A stretch of 64,000 nt of DNA from positions 186,001-250,000 of the forward strand of contig NZ_JAIVAI010000003.1 of the NCBI RefSeq assembly GCF_020171525.1, in the 5' to 3' direction. A model generated the notes under the pieces. That model was not told where the DNA came from and made no database searches. It saw only the letters and a list, made by a program, of their open reading frames with translations. This DNA comes from Halobacillus yeomjeoni (lineage in GTDB: Bacteria > Bacillota > Bacilli > Bacillales > Halobacillaceae). The position numbers were made by a program, and so were the translations under genes. This document shows, piece after piece, positions 1 to 8,961 of this stretch. Each line of letters opens with the position of its first letter. Within the stretch, counting starts at the first letter, position 1.

Positions 1-507
1 GTCTAGGTTACCCGTAGGCTCATCGGCAATCAGAATCTTAGGATGGTTGACAATGGCACGAGCAATCGATACCCTCTGCTGTTCACCGCCTGACAATTCA
101 TCCGGGATGAAACGAGCTTTGTTTTTTAGACGAACTTGATCTAAAACGTCCATCACCCGGCGGCGGATGTTATTCGGATTCTCCTCGATCACTTCCAAAG
201 CGAAAGCGACGTTTTCATAAACCGTCAATTGTGGTAGCAGCCTGAAATCCTGATAAACGACACCAATTTGTCGACGTAGTTTAGGTACTTTTCTTTCTTT
301 CATGGAATATAGGTCATAATCGATGACTTTTACCGTTCCTTTAGTAGGCTTTTCCTCACGGTAGATCAATTTAGTAAACGTCGATTTCCCGGCTCCACTC
401 GGACCGACAACATATACGAATTCACCTTGATCGATTTTTACATCCAGACCGTTTAACGCAGTCACACCATTGGGGTAAGTCTTATATACGCCCTGCATAT
501 CTATCAT
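1..507 (-). CDS. ftsE: Cell-division ABC transporter ATP-binding protein FtsE (partial, cut by window edge)
   Basis: The first 169 codons read from the minus strand give an ABC ATPase. Walker A (GPSGAGKST) is near residue 37, an FtsE-like Q-loop region (VYQDFRLLP) follows, then the signature LSGGEQQ and Walker B (ILIADEPT). The reading frame runs off base 1, so the C-terminus is missing. The ATG at 507 has a ribosome binding site AAGGTGAT seven bases upstream. FtsE acts with the membrane protein FtsX at the cell envelope; in Bacillus the pair activates the CwlO cell-wall hydrolase. The cytochrome c551 gene directly upstream matches the Bacillus subtilis order cccB-ftsE-ftsX, which supports FtsE over another ABC ATPase. 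Confidence 0.9.
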   Translation of the reverse strand, partial: MIDMQGVYKTYPNGVTALNGLDVKIDQGEFVYVVGPSGAGKSTFTKLIYREEKPTKGTVKVIDYDLYSMKERKVPKLRRQIGVVYQDFRLLPQLTVYENVAFALEVIEENPNNIRRRVMDVLDQVRLKNKARFIPDELSGGEQQRVSIARAIVNHPKILIADEPTGNLD

Positions 508-637
508 AGTTTCAATCACCTTATACTTTCGTTTATTTCTTTATGTCTTTTATCTGAAAACACCTCTATTATAACATTCATTTTCGATATTTTTAGACAA
601 AAAATATTACATTTCCTTTTCAATTGTCTATACACTA

Positions 638-664
638 AAAAAGCCCGGCACCAAGCCGGACTTT
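638..664 (-). terminator. Intrinsic terminator downstream of cccB
   Basis: On the minus strand an 8-bp GC-rich stem (GTCCGGC/GCCGGGC with one G-U) is followed by six T. It lies about 20 bases after the cytochrome gene and would separate cccB from ftsE. Confidence 0.8.
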
Positions 665-682
665 TCCTTACGTAAGTATTCT

Positions 683-1102
683 TTATTTCATCGTCGCCAA
701 CCAGCCTGCAATCAGCTGGGCGTCTTCGTCGGAAACTTGCTCTTGAGCAGGCATGCTTCCTTGTCCATTCTTAATGATGTTCACGATTTCATCAGCAGAG
801 TATTTTGACCCGATCTGTGCCAGAGCCGGTCCAAATCCACCGCCCAGTTCACCACCGTGACAGCTGGAGCAGTTGTTCTGGTACGCTTTTTCAGCGGCAG
901 CCGTATCAACGGTACCCTCACCGCCACCTTCTGTACCTTCTCCTGAATCATCTCCAGTCGTATCTTCTGTACCCTCATCGGCTTTTTCTTCCGTTGCAGG
1001 CTCTTCAGATGTGTCCTCAGATGTCCCTTCGTCTCCGCCGCCACCGCATGCGCCTAAGACAAGGACCATGGCAAATAAAAGTGCGAAAAGTAATTTCTTC
1101 AT
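683..1102 (-). CDS. cccB: Membrane-anchored cytochrome c551 (lipoprotein)
   Basis: A 139-residue small c-type cytochrome. The N-terminus is a lipoprotein signal with lipobox LGAC at about residues 16-19, so the mature protein should be anchored outside the membrane by a diacylglyceryl cysteine. A low-complexity Glu/Asp/Gly/Thr linker (about 20-70) is followed by one haem-binding motif CSSCH and a downstream Met in GSMPAQ, the expected sixth iron ligand. The family passes electrons to terminal oxidases. The acidic linker is long and fits a halophile. The start has a GGGGG-type ribosome site. It is followed by its own terminator, with ftsE next. Confidence 0.92.
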   Translation of the reverse strand: MKKLLFALLFAMVLVLGACGGGGDEGTSEDTSEEPATEEKADEGTEDTTGDDSGEGTEGGGEGTVDTAAAEKAYQNNCSSCHGGELGGGFGPALAQIGSKYSADEIVNIIKNGQGSMPAQEQVSDEDAQLIAGWLATMK

Positions 1103-1153
1103 GTCATCGGTACCCCCTTATCACTAAAACAGTATAGAGGTATTATAACCGAC

Positions 1154-2026
1154 TTATGTCGTTTTGAAACCTTCCCCGAGAACCTCTGTTGCATTCATCG
1201 CTACGACGAATGCCCCCGGATCGACCATCTTGACGGTTTGTGTCAATTTAATGAATTCATTTTGCTGGACGACGCACATGACAACACGGCGCTCACGTTC
1301 CGTATATCCCCCAGCTCCGCTCAACACAGTCACACCTCGATCGATTTCCTCGAAAATCGAATCACGCACATCCTCGACATATTCTGTAATAATCATGACA
1401 TTTTTTGAAGTATTGAAACCGACTTGTACAAAATCGATGGTCCGGCTCGTTGCAAACAAACCAATCAATGCATACAACCCTTCTTCTAGTGAAAATACGA
1501 GCGCAGATGTCACGACAATCATACCATCCAGCAGAGCAACGCTGATGCCAAGTGGAAGGTGGGTGAACTTATGGACCACTTGTGCTGCGAGATCGATTCC
1601 ACCTGTAGATGCACGACCTCGGAAAACGATTCCAAGACCCAGACCGACACCCATGCCGCCAAAGATCGCCCCGAGTAAAGAGTTATCCGTAGCTGCATCA
1701 ATGTCACTCGTCAACAGGACGAACAAAGGTAGTACAATCGTTCCGACAAACGATTTTAAACCGAAGTTCTTTCCTAATATGACAACTCCGATGATGAACA
1801 ATGGAATATTGAGCACCCATTGCACGACTCCAGGCTCCCAGTCAAAAACAGCTTTGGTGATTGTACTTATACCCGCAACACCGCCTGATGCGATATTATT
1901 CGGTAATAGAAAAACGTTGAAAGCTAAAGCCACAAAAAATGAACCTAAAATAACAAGACTATATTCAATCAAATTTCTAAGTAGTGGTGGCAGGGGTTCC
2001 CTGCGATACTTTTTTGCCATCATCAT
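1154..2026 (-). CDS. YitT family membrane protein with C-terminal DUF2179
   Basis: A 290-residue integral membrane protein. About five or six hydrophobic segments occupy residues 20-190, and a soluble C-terminal domain of the DUF2179 type (about 205-285, with SKNVMIITE and GGYTERERRVV) follows. This is the YitT/YvjA architecture; the transported or sensed compound is not known. The start has GGAGAG nine bases upstream. A YitT-type gene in the cccB-ftsE neighbourhood is also seen in Bacillus subtilis (yvjA), so it is probably the positional ortholog. No own terminator was found after it. Confidence 0.88.
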   Translation of the reverse strand: MMMAKKYRREPLPPLLRNLIEYSLVILGSFFVALAFNVFLLPNNIASGGVAGISTITKAVFDWEPGVVQWVLNIPLFIIGVVILGKNFGLKSFVGTIVLPLFVLLTSDIDAATDNSLLGAIFGGMGVGLGLGIVFRGRASTGGIDLAAQVVHKFTHLPLGISVALLDGMIVVTSALVFSLEEGLYALIGLFATSRTIDFVQVGFNTSKNVMIITEYVEDVRDSIFEEIDRGVTVLSGAGGYTERERRVVMCVVQQNEFIKLTQTVKMVDPGAFVVAMNATEVLGEGFKTT

Positions 2027-2165
2027 GTTGATTTTCTCTCCCTATTCGTACATATATCTATAAAACCGTTAGGAGTATAACACTCCCCTACTGAAGTGTA
2101 AACGAGAGCGGGATAACGTATTAACACGCTAAAGAAACGAAGAACAACTATTCTCAGTATCCCCC

Positions 2166-2201
2166 AAAAAGAAACCGCGATGAGTATTAACTCACCGCGG
2201 T
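2166..2201 (-). terminator. Intrinsic terminator of gtaB
   Basis: Minus-strand hairpin of 12 bp (ACCGCGGTGAGT against ACTCATCGCGGT, one mismatch) followed by a T-rich run, 14 bases after the gtaB stop. Confidence 0.85.
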
Positions 2202-2214
2202 GCTGATTTAGAAA

Positions 2215-3096
2215 TTATGATTTTAACGCATTCTGCTTTTGAAGTACTTCTTCCATCAACTCAAGGACATCGTCACGGAGATCTTCACGCTCCATAGCTA
2301 CCGCCAGGGTCGTTTCGATGAAACCAAGGTGGTTCCCTACATCATAACGGTCCCCTTCAAATTCATAGCCATAAACCGGCTGTTCCACATTCAAACGCTC
2401 AATCGCATCCGTCAACTGGATCTCACCGCCTGCGCCCACTTCCTGGGTACCGAGCAGTTCCATGATTTCAGGAGTGAACACATAACGTCCGATGATCGCC
2501 AAGTTGGACGGTGCATCCTCGACAGCAGGTTTTTCTACGAAGTGCTCGACTTCATAACGGCGTCCCTGTTGTTCTTTCGGAGCAATGACACCATATCGGT
2601 AGGTCTCTTCTTTCGGCACCTGTTTCACACCGATGACAGAGGAATGAGTTTCTTCATACTGATTCATCAATTGCTTTAAGCAAGGCTCATCCGAACGTAC
2701 GATATCATCACCAAGAAGCACAGCGAAAGGCTCATCGCCGATGAACTTGCGTGCACAATGGATCGCATGACCCAGACCTTTCGGCTCTTTTTGACGAATG
2801 TAGTGGATATCCACTTTAGCAGTTTGCTGTACTTCCTCTAATAAGTCGAATTTCCCTTTTTTATAAAGGTTGTCTTCAAGTTCTAAAGCATGGTCAAAAT
2901 GATCTTCGATCGCACGTTTCCCTTTTCCTGTCACGATGATGATATCCTCAATGCCTGACTTGATGGCCTCTTCTACGATATATTGGATCGTCGGTTTGTC
3001 GACGATCGGAAGCATTTCTTTAGGCATCGCCTTCGTAGCTGGAAGGAAACGCGTTCCCAGTCCAGCAGCTGGGATGATGGCTTTTTTCACTTTCAT
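2215..3096 (-). CDS. gtaB: UTP--glucose-1-phosphate uridylyltransferase
   Basis: A 293-residue nucleotidyltransferase that makes UDP-glucose from UTP and glucose-1-phosphate for teichoic-acid glycosylation, glycolipids and exopolysaccharide. The N-terminal nucleotide-binding loop [20 protein letters not shown] and the later VEKP and GRYVF segments are diagnostic for GalU/GtaB. The open frame extends 14 codons upstream, but the ATG at 3096 is chosen because the protein then starts [12 protein letters not shown], as in relatives of about 292 residues, and has AGGCGGTGA upstream. In Bacillus subtilis gtaB sits beside lytR/tagO genes; here it is between YitT and prfB, so the location differs. Confidence 0.95.
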   Translation of the reverse strand: MKVKKAIIPAAGLGTRFLPATKAMPKEMLPIVDKPTIQYIVEEAIKSGIEDIIIVTGKGKRAIEDHFDHALELEDNLYKKGKFDLLEEVQQTAKVDIHYIRQKEPKGLGHAIHCARKFIGDEPFAVLLGDDIVRSDEPCLKQLMNQYEETHSSVIGVKQVPKEETYRYGVIAPKEQQGRRYEVEHFVEKPAVEDAPSNLAIIGRYVFTPEIMELLGTQEVGAGGEIQLTDAIERLNVEQPVYGYEFEGDRYDVGNHLGFIETTLAVAMEREDLRDDVLELMEEVLQKQNALKS

Positions 3097-3287
3097 TACA
3101 CATTCACCGCCTGTAATTGATTTGGTATGTATTCTCATTTCATAATAGCAAAAATAGTTGGAAATGGATAGCCAAATTGATAAAAGTTAGTAAAGAAGTG
3201 ATTATAGTTTTTTACTTAAACTTATATAAATTAACAACTATTTAGCATGTAGTGGTTGAATTATAATTGTAGCTCCTTGTGTAGTGT

Positions 3288-3408
3288 AGGGGCACCGGGG
3301 AAGGATTCGCTTTCCTGCGGGGAACCGGCAAGCTTCCTCGGGCTGAGGCCAGTGGGATCTTGCCTGTTTCCTTTTACCGCGGGAGTCTCACCCTTCCCCG
3401 GTGCCCCT
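3288..3408 (-). repeat. Structured intergenic element, copy A
   Basis: A 121-bp element closed by perfect 17-bp complementary arms (3288-3304 and 3392-3408, beginning AGGGGCACCGGGG). Read on the minus strand, the core has GAGACTCCCGCGG, GGCAAGATCCC, GAGGAAGCTTGCC and GCAGGAAAGCGAA. The inner stem is GGCAAG/CTTGCC where the other copies have GGTGAG/CTCACC, so it covaries. It lies in the 600-bp gap between gtaB and prfB. Confidence 0.75.
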
Positions 3409-3514
3409 TTCCGAAGTTGACTCTCAAAATTATTTTTATTGTGATAAAAGTAAATTTTAAACGGTGTTAACTTGCCTATTTTTCAAGTTATTCAATATAT
3501 CAAACTTAATAAAT

Positions 3515-3604
3515 GGAGACTCTGTGGGATGTACATGATAGGAGAGATTCCTTAAAGCTAATAACCTGAGGAAGATCACCACATGCCCACGGAAAGCGAG
3601 TCGT
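3515..3604 (+). repeat. Decayed copy (D) of the structured intergenic element
   Basis: The stretch shows the same landmarks in order on the plus strand: GGAGACTCTGTGGGA, then CTGAGGAAGATCACC, then CCCACGGAAAGCGAG. They are diverged, and no complementary terminal arms are found. It looks like a relic beside copy A, in opposite orientation. Confidence 0.5.
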
Positions 3605-3663
3605 TTTCTACAGCCCCACCCACTCACCAAAAGCCTCGAAACGCTTTATCAAATCCTATAAAT

Positions 3664-3693
3664 AAAAGACTCTCAATTGAATGAGAGTCTTTT
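3664..3693 (-). terminator. Intrinsic terminator of prfB
   Basis: Perfect 11-bp stem AAAAGACTCTC/GAGAGTCTTTT with an 8-base loop, immediately after the prfB stop. T-rich sequence is present on both strands. Confidence 0.85.
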
Positions 3694-3696
3694 GTC

Positions 3697-4804
3697 TTAC
3701 TTATTATCCATCGTAGAACGAAGATAAGCATTGATGAATTTATCCAGGTCACCATCCATGACGCCTTGCGTATTACCTACTTCTGTATTCGTACGGTGAT
3801 CCTTGACCATGGAATACGGGTGGAACACGTAAGAGCGGATTTGGCTTCCCCAGCCGATTTCATTCTTTTCTCCGCGGATTTCATCAAGCTCTTGCTGCTG
3901 CTTTTCAATCTCTAATTGATAAAGCTTCGCTTTCAGCATTTTCATTGCCTGTTCACGGTTTTTAATCTGAGAACGCTCCGACTGACATGTAACTACCGTA
4001 TTCGTCGGTGTGTGTGTAATCCTGACAGCAGAGTCCGTCGTGTTGACGTGCTGACCACCAGCACCACTGGAACGATACGTATCGATTTTCAAGTCTTCTG
4101 TACGGACTTCGATTTCCACTTCATCGTTGAATTCAGGCATGACATCACAGGATACGAACGAAGTGTGACGCCGGCCGGAAGAATCGAATGGAGAAATACG
4201 CACGAGACGGTGGACACCTTTTTCTGCTTTCAGATAACCGTAGGCATTGTGACCTTTAATCAATAACGTAACACTTTTCACTCCAGCTTCTTCTCCAGGA
4301 AGATAATCCATCGTCTGGACAGAAAAACCTTTTCGTTCCGCCCAGCGGGTATACATACGGAGAAGCATGCTCGCCCAATCCTGAGATTCGGTTCCACCAG
4401 CACCCGGGTGGAGTTCCAGAATAGCATTGTTCTTGTCGTAAGGTTCACTGAGTAATATATCCAGTTCAAACTGATTCAAGCCTTTGACCAGTTCTTGAAT
4501 CTGTTCAACTAAATCTTCAAGCAGGTCCTCATCTTCTTCCTCTTTGACCAGTTCATAAGAGACTTCCAAGTTTTCATGTGTCTCTTCATGCTCTTCCAAG
4601 GTATGCACAAGGAACTTGAGGCCGTTTACTTCATCGATGACTTTCTGCGCTGTCGTTTGGTCGTCCCAAAAGCCAGGCATCGTCATTTCTTCTTCTAATT
4701 CAGCAATGCGGGTCTTTCTTTGATCGATGTCAAAGAGACCCCCTGAAGTCCGCTAATCGCTTAGCTGAATTGTCTAACTGGTGGCGAATATCTGCCATAT
4801 CCAT
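3697..4804 (-). CDS. prfB: Peptide chain release factor 2 (with programmed +1 frameshift)
   Basis: Release factor 2 recognises UGA and UAA and triggers peptide release. The gene is two frames joined by a +1 shift. Codons 1-24 ([10 protein letters not shown]...ADFRGSL) run from ATG 4804, with AGGAGTG six bases upstream, to an in-frame TGA at 4732-4730. Skipping one T at 4732 continues as DIDQRKTR and gives about 368 residues, matching the family length of about 366. The specificity tripeptide SPF and the catalytic GGQ (in [10 protein letters not shown]) are both present. It is 69 bases downstream of secA, as in Bacillus subtilis. Not a pseudogene: the split is the known autoregulatory device. 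Confidence 0.95.
4729..4744 (-). promoter_or_regulatory. Programmed +1 ribosomal frameshift site in prfB
   Basis: AGG GGG TCT CTT TGA C: an internal Shine-Dalgarno-like AGGGGG, the slippery CTT and the UGA stop followed by C. This is the conserved bacterial prfB recoding signal. Low RF2 favours the shift and restores synthesis. Confidence 0.93.
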
Positions 4805-4844
4805 ATCTATCACTCCTATAATAATGTACAAAGACAAGGGAAGA

Positions 4845-4863
4845 CACTCTCTTGAAGAGAGTG
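4845..4863 (-). terminator. Hairpin between secA and prfB (possible attenuator)
   Basis: Perfect inverted repeat CACTCTCTT/AAGAGAGTG on the minus strand, followed by a pyrimidine-rich but not pure-T tract. It may act as a weak terminator or RNA-processing site between secA and prfB. Confidence 0.45.
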
Positions 4864-4873
4864 CCCTACACCT

Positions 4874-7390
4874 TTATTTCCCATGACAGTTCTTATATTT
4901 CTTGCCGCTTCCGCAAGGACACGGATCATTACGACCGACATTGTCCTTTCTTACGTAAGGCTGGCGTTTTTTACTTTCTTTGCTTTCTTCACCGCTTCCA
5001 GAAACGGCTTTCGCTCCTTCTGCTACTTCCTGACGCTGAAGGTTGTTGCGAATTTGAGCTTTCATCACATAGCGGGAAACTTCTTCATCGATGTTTGCAA
5101 CCATTTGTTCGAACATACGGAAACCTTCGAAGTTGTATTCACGAAGCGGATCGTTTTGACCATAGGCACGCAAATGGATCCCTTGGCGTAGTTGATCCAT
5201 CTGATCGATGTGATCCATCCACTTCTGGTCGACCGTACGAAGCAGGATGACTTTTTCAAACTCACGCATCTGCTCAGAAGTAAGCTCTTCTTCTTTTTCA
5301 TCGTAACGCATCTTCACTTTCTCCATGATGAGTTCTTCCATTTCTTCAGGAACTTTTCCTTTCAGATCAGAAACGGTTACGTCACCTTCATGAAGCAAGT
5401 TGGCACGTAGATACTCAACGAGAGCTTCCAGATCCCAGTTCTCTTCCTCTTCTTCACTCGTGTGCACTTGCACCGTCTGTTTGACCGTACGCTCAATCAT
5501 CTGTTCGATGATATCACGAAGGTTCTCTGATGTGAGTACATCATAACGCTGGTTGTAGATGACTTCACGCTGCTGACGCAGGACATCATCATAAGAGAGA
5601 ATCGTCTTACGCGCATCAAAGTTGTTCCCTTCTACGCGTTTCTGAGCTGATTCGACAGCTCGTGAGATCATTTTACTTTCAATCGGCTGGGAATCGTCCA
5701 TACCTAATCGATCCATCATACTGCGGATGTTATCGGATGCAAATCGACGCATCAATTCGTCATCAGTCGCCAAGTAGAACTGTGACATACCAGGGTCACC
5801 TTGACGTCCGGAACGACCACGCAGCTGGTTATCGATACGGCGTGATTCGTGACGTTCGGTACCGATGACCGCAAGACCGCCAAGTTCTCTCACACCATCA
5901 CCAAGTTTGATGTCGGTACCACGACCAGCCATGTTGGTGGCGATGGTCACTGCACCTTTCTGCCCGGCGTTTTCAATGATTTCAGCTTCACGGAAGTGGT
6001 TTTTGGCGTTCAGGACATTGTGAGGAACTCCCGCTTTGTTCAAGTAACGAGAAATGATTTCGGACGTTTCAACGGCTACTGTACCGACAAGAACCGGCTG
6101 TCCTTTTTCATGACGTTCCTTGATGTCTTCAACCACCGCTTTGAATTTGCCGTCCATCGTCTTATAGACAAGATCAGCCTTATCGTCACGGACAATTTCA
6201 CGGTTTGTCGGAATGACGATAACACGCATGTTATAAATATTAAGGAATTCCTCTTCCTCTGTCTTCGCTGTACCTGTCATCCCTGACAGCTTGTCATACA
6301 TACGGAATAGGTTTTGGAATGTGATTGACGCAAGGGTCATACTTTCGTTCTGGATTTCCAGACCTTCCTTCGCTTCAATGGCCTGGTGTAGTCCATCACT
6401 ATAACGGCGTCCTTTCATCAAACGACCGGTAAATTGGTCGACGATGACGACTTCTCCCTCTTCTACCACATAATCCGTATCCCTCTGCATGGACGTATGG
6501 GCTTTCAAAGCCTGATTGATATGGTGAATCAAGGAGACGTTAGAAAGATCGAACAAGTTTTCAATCTTGAAGAAACGTTCCGCTTTATTGATACCTTCCT
6601 CTGTCAACTGTACGTTTTTCGTTTTCTCATCATACGTATAATCCTCTTCGTGAGCAAGAAGACGTACGAAGGAGTTGGCAGATTGATAGAGATCCGCTGA
6701 TTTGGAAGCAGTACCTGAAATGATCAATGGTGTACGTGCTTCATCAATCAGAATCGAGTCGACCTCGTCAATGATGGCGTAGTGCAATGGCCGCTGTACC
6801 ATCTGCTCTTTGTACAACACCATGTTGTCACGAAGGTAATCGAACCCGAACTCATTGTTCGTACCATAAGTGATATCCGCAAGATAAGCTTCTCGTTTTT
6901 CTTCCTTGGACATGCCATTGGAGTTCAGACCTACGGTAAGGCCCAGGAATTTATATAGTTCACCCATCTCTGTAGCGTCACGGCTTGCCAAGTAATCGTT
7001 GACCGTGATGATGTGAACCCCTTTGCCAGTGATGGCATTCAAGTAAGCTGGCATTGTTGAAGCAAGGGTTTTACCCTCACCAGTTTTCATCTCAGCGATG
7101 TTTCCTTCGTGAAGGGCAATGGCTCCCAGCAGCTGTACCTTGAATGGACGCATGTTCAATACACGTTTTGAACCTTCACGGACGACCGCGAAAGCTTCCA
7201 CTAACATATCATCTAGTGATTCGCCTTTTTCATAGCGTTGTTTGAATTCTTCAGTTTTTTGACGGAGCTCGTCATCAGATAGTTTTTCATAGTCTGATTC
7301 CACCGCCTCGATGTCATCAGCAATCTTCTCCAGACGCTTCAGCTGACGCGTATTTCCGTCTCCAAAAATTTTCTTTAAAGTACCAAGCAT
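4874..7390 (-). CDS. secA: Preprotein translocase ATPase SecA
   Basis: The 838-residue motor of the Sec export pathway, acting at SecYEG in the membrane. Walker A is in [10 protein letters not shown] (about residue 100) and the DEAD-type Walker B in [14 protein letters not shown] (about 206). The helicase motif SGRQGDPG and the long helical scaffold follow, and the C-terminal zinc-binding tail is [16 protein letters not shown]. The frame is open 17 codons further upstream, but ATG 7390 gives the conserved start [11 protein letters not shown] and has GAGGAG eight bases upstream. Upstream lies the structured element copy B; downstream is prfB, likely co-transcribed. Confidence 0.96.
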   Translation of the reverse strand: MLGTLKKIFGDGNTRQLKRLEKIADDIEAVESDYEKLSDDELRQKTEEFKQRYEKGESLDDMLVEAFAVVREGSKRVLNMRPFKVQLLGAIALHEGNIAEMKTGEGKTLASTMPAYLNAITGKGVHIITVNDYLASRDATEMGELYKFLGLTVGLNSNGMSKEEKREAYLADITYGTNNEFGFDYLRDNMVLYKEQMVQRPLHYAIIDEVDSILIDEARTPLIISGTASKSADLYQSANSFVRLLAHEEDYTYDEKTKNVQLTEEGINKAERFFKIENLFDLSNVSLIHHINQALKAHTSMQRDTDYVVEEGEVVIVDQFTGRLMKGRRYSDGLHQAIEAKEGLEIQNESMTLASITFQNLFRMYDKLSGMTGTAKTEEEEFLNIYNMRVIVIPTNREIVRDDKADLVYKTMDGKFKAVVEDIKERHEKGQPVLVGTVAVETSEIISRYLNKAGVPHNVLNAKNHFREAEIIENAGQKGAVTIATNMAGRGTDIKLGDGVRELGGLAVIGTERHESRRIDNQLRGRSGRQGDPGMSQFYLATDDELMRRFASDNIRSMMDRLGMDDSQPIESKMISRAVESAQKRVEGNNFDARKTILSYDDVLRQQREVIYNQRYDVLTSENLRDIIEQMIERTVKQTVQVHTSEEEEENWDLEALVEYLRANLLHEGDVTVSDLKGKVPEEMEELIMEKVKMRYDEKEEELTSEQMREFEKVILLRTVDQKWMDHIDQMDQLRQGIHLRAYGQNDPLREYNFEGFRMFEQMVANIDEEVSRYVMKAQIRNNLQRQEVAEGAKAVSGSGEESKESKKRQPYVRKDNVGRNDPCPCGSGKKYKNCHGK

Positions 7391-7560
7391 TGCAACCGCT
7401 CCTCTATTGTTTTCACACTTCGGTTGAATAGTATAATCCATCTCTTATCATAACACTAAGGGAAGCGGACTTACAATAAAACTACTGAGCGGAATACATG
7501 TAGGGCGCTGTCTTTTTAGAGGGTTTGTTCATGATTGTTTCTATGTTCCAGAGGCAGTGA

Positions 7561-7678
7561 AAGGATGCGGTGGAAATGTTACGCTTTCCGCGGGCGGCGG
7601 TGAGCCTCCTCGTTTCACTGCGGGGTCTCACCACTTCCGCTATTCCCGCAGGAGTCTCCACATTTCCACCGCATCCTT
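7561..7678 (-). repeat. Structured intergenic element, copy B
   Basis: A 118-bp element with perfect 19-bp complementary arms (7561-7579, beginning AAGGATGCGGTGG, and 7660-7678). On the minus strand the core reads GGAGACTCCTGCGGGA, GGTGAGACCCCGC, CGAGGAGGCTCACC and CCCGCGGAAAGCG. The core closely resembles copy C, but the arms are unrelated to those of copies A and C. It occupies the 400-bp gap upstream of secA. Confidence 0.78.
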
Positions 7679-7792
7679 CTCATCGAAAGTGCTTCCTTCT
7701 TTAACTTTCAATGACTTTCCTTACCTCAAAAGCTTAGGAATACGCAATCCTTTTATTGATTTTTTCAGAAGTATTTACTAATGGGGAGGTTA

Positions 7793-7969
7793 TCAGAGGT
7801 TTAGAGATGAGGAAACCGGTTGTTCCATATTTTTATGGTGCTCTTTCAGTTCGCCAACGGTTCGATTTAGAGATCCTATGATTTCGACCAGCTGGGCGAT
7901 TGCTTGTTCCTGCTTCTTCAAACGATCGTAAAGGTACTCATATTGTTGGTAATGTGATGTCTTTTTCAT
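7793..7969 (-). CDS. Small hypothetical coiled-coil protein (58 aa)
   Basis: A 58-codon frame starting MKKTSHYQQY and ending SSSLNL. The ATG at 7969 is preceded by a strong ribosome binding site (AGGAGGAAGTGCT). Residues 10-48 (EYLYDRLKKQEQAIAQLVEI... and LNRTVGELKEHHKNM) have heptad-like hydrophobic spacing, suggesting one coiled-coil helix. There is no signal peptide or cysteine. It sits between secA and hpf with no obvious partner. I do not recognise the family. The good ribosome site is the main reason to call it. Confidence 0.6.
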   Translation of the reverse strand: MKKTSHYQQYEYLYDRLKKQEQAIAQLVEIIGSLNRTVGELKEHHKNMEQPVSSSLNL

Positions 7970-8119
7970 AGCACTTCCTCCTGATTGAATTTTCTAACTA
8001 TTTTATACCATGTGTTGGAATTGTAGTGAAATATATAAAACATGGCTTTTAAGGTGTTTATCTATCTAAATATCGAAAGTATGTAAAGGCAAACTTCAAT
8101 TTTCAAGTAAGTAGGGATA

Positions 8120-8158
8120 CAAAAAACAGAAAAACACCTCTGCTGAGCAGAGGTGTTT
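8120..8158 (-). terminator. Intrinsic terminator of hpf
   Basis: Stem AACACCTCTGCT/AGCAGAGGTGTT followed on the minus strand by a T-rich run. It begins 17 bases past the hpf stop. Confidence 0.85.
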
Positions 8159-8174
8159 CGACTTTCATAGTTTA

Positions 8175-8732
8175 TTAAGTTTCAATCAAGCCATAGCGGC
8201 CGTCTCGTCGTTTGTAAACAATGTTGGTTTCATCCGTATTTGCGTTTGTAAATACGAAGAAATTGTGACCAAGCATATCCATTTGCAGGGCAGCTTCTTC
8301 ACTGTCCATCGGTTTCAAATCGAATCGTTTCGTTTTTACAATTTCAATGTCAAAATCACTGTCATCTTCGCTTCGCTCTTGCTGAGCTTCACGCTCAAGC
8401 TCTGCAAAGACGTATTTCGGAGCACCCTCTTGACGGAACCTGCGATTCACTTTTGTTTTATGCTTACGAATCTGTCGTTCCAATTTATCAACCACAAGGT
8501 CGATGGCAGCATATAAGTCTGCATGATGTTCTTCTGCCCGTAGAAGAAGATTCTTCATCGGGATCGTGACCTCGATAGTCTGCTCATCATTATGAACACT
8601 TAAATTAACGTGTACCTCAGAGGACGGAGGAGTATCAAAGTAGCGCTCTAGCTTGCCCACCTTTTTCTCCACATATTCCTTGATTGAATCCGTCACTTCT
8701 AAGTTCTCACCGCGAATGGTGTATTGTAGCAT
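8175..8732 (-). CDS. hpf: Long-form ribosome hibernation promoting factor (YvyD/HPF)
   Basis: A 185-residue protein. The N-terminal S30AE/RaiA-type domain (about 1-100, MLQYTIRGENLEVTDSIKEYVEKKVGKLERYF) binds the 30S decoding region. The C-terminal dimerisation domain (about 128-185, ending NIVYKRRDGRYGLIET) makes this the long form that drives 100S ribosome dimers at rest. The frame extends 15 codons upstream, but ATG 8732 has GGAGGA upstream and matches relatives. Overlapping stress- and stationary-phase-type promoters lie upstream. Its position next to the fliD-fliS-fliT genes is the Bacillus subtilis arrangement (yvyD). Confidence 0.95.
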   Translation of the reverse strand: MLQYTIRGENLEVTDSIKEYVEKKVGKLERYFDTPPSSEVHVNLSVHNDEQTIEVTIPMKNLLLRAEEHHADLYAAIDLVVDKLERQIRKHKTKVNRRFRQEGAPKYVFAELEREAQQERSEDDSDFDIEIVKTKRFDLKPMDSEEAALQMDMLGHNFFVFTNANTDETNIVYKRRDGRYGLIET

Positions 8733-8765
8733 AAGAAGTGTCCTCCTTTCATCCTTATGTGATAT

Positions 8766-8801
8766 ATATTCTATCATACCCAGCGCCTTTCCTGCATAAA
8801 C
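8766..8801 (-). promoter_or_regulatory. Overlapping SigB- and SigH-type promoters of hpf
   Basis: SigB-type: GTTTAT (8796-8801), 14-bp spacer, GGGTAT (8776-8781). SigH-type: GCAGGAAAG (8787-8795), 12-bp spacer, ATAGAATAT (8766-8774). Both match consensus closely. Dual SigB/SigH control is known for yvyD of Bacillus subtilis. Confidence 0.75.
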
Positions 8802-8961
8802 TTTCTAAATATTTTGTCGATTTTTAGCAGGTAATTGATGGAATTGCTGTATTTACGGGGGTTGGCGCCAGTTTTGGAAGGAAGGATTTGACGGAAACAA
8901 AGTGTTTATAAGAGAAAAGATAGACACAAAGAATTAGAGGTCGAAACGTCTCTCTTTCATT

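Noticed and set aside
805-1137. Plus-strand open frames antisense to the cytochrome gene
   Set aside because: They are shadows caused by the biased codon use of cccB and have no ribosome site.
3288-3408. MITE or IS remnant
   Set aside because: Terminal arms are perfectly paired within each copy but differ in sequence between copies; no target-site duplication or transposase frame is visible. A structured element fits better.
3697-4804. prfB as a frameshifted pseudogene
   Set aside because: The break is the known +1 recoding signal and the joined product has the normal length and all motifs.
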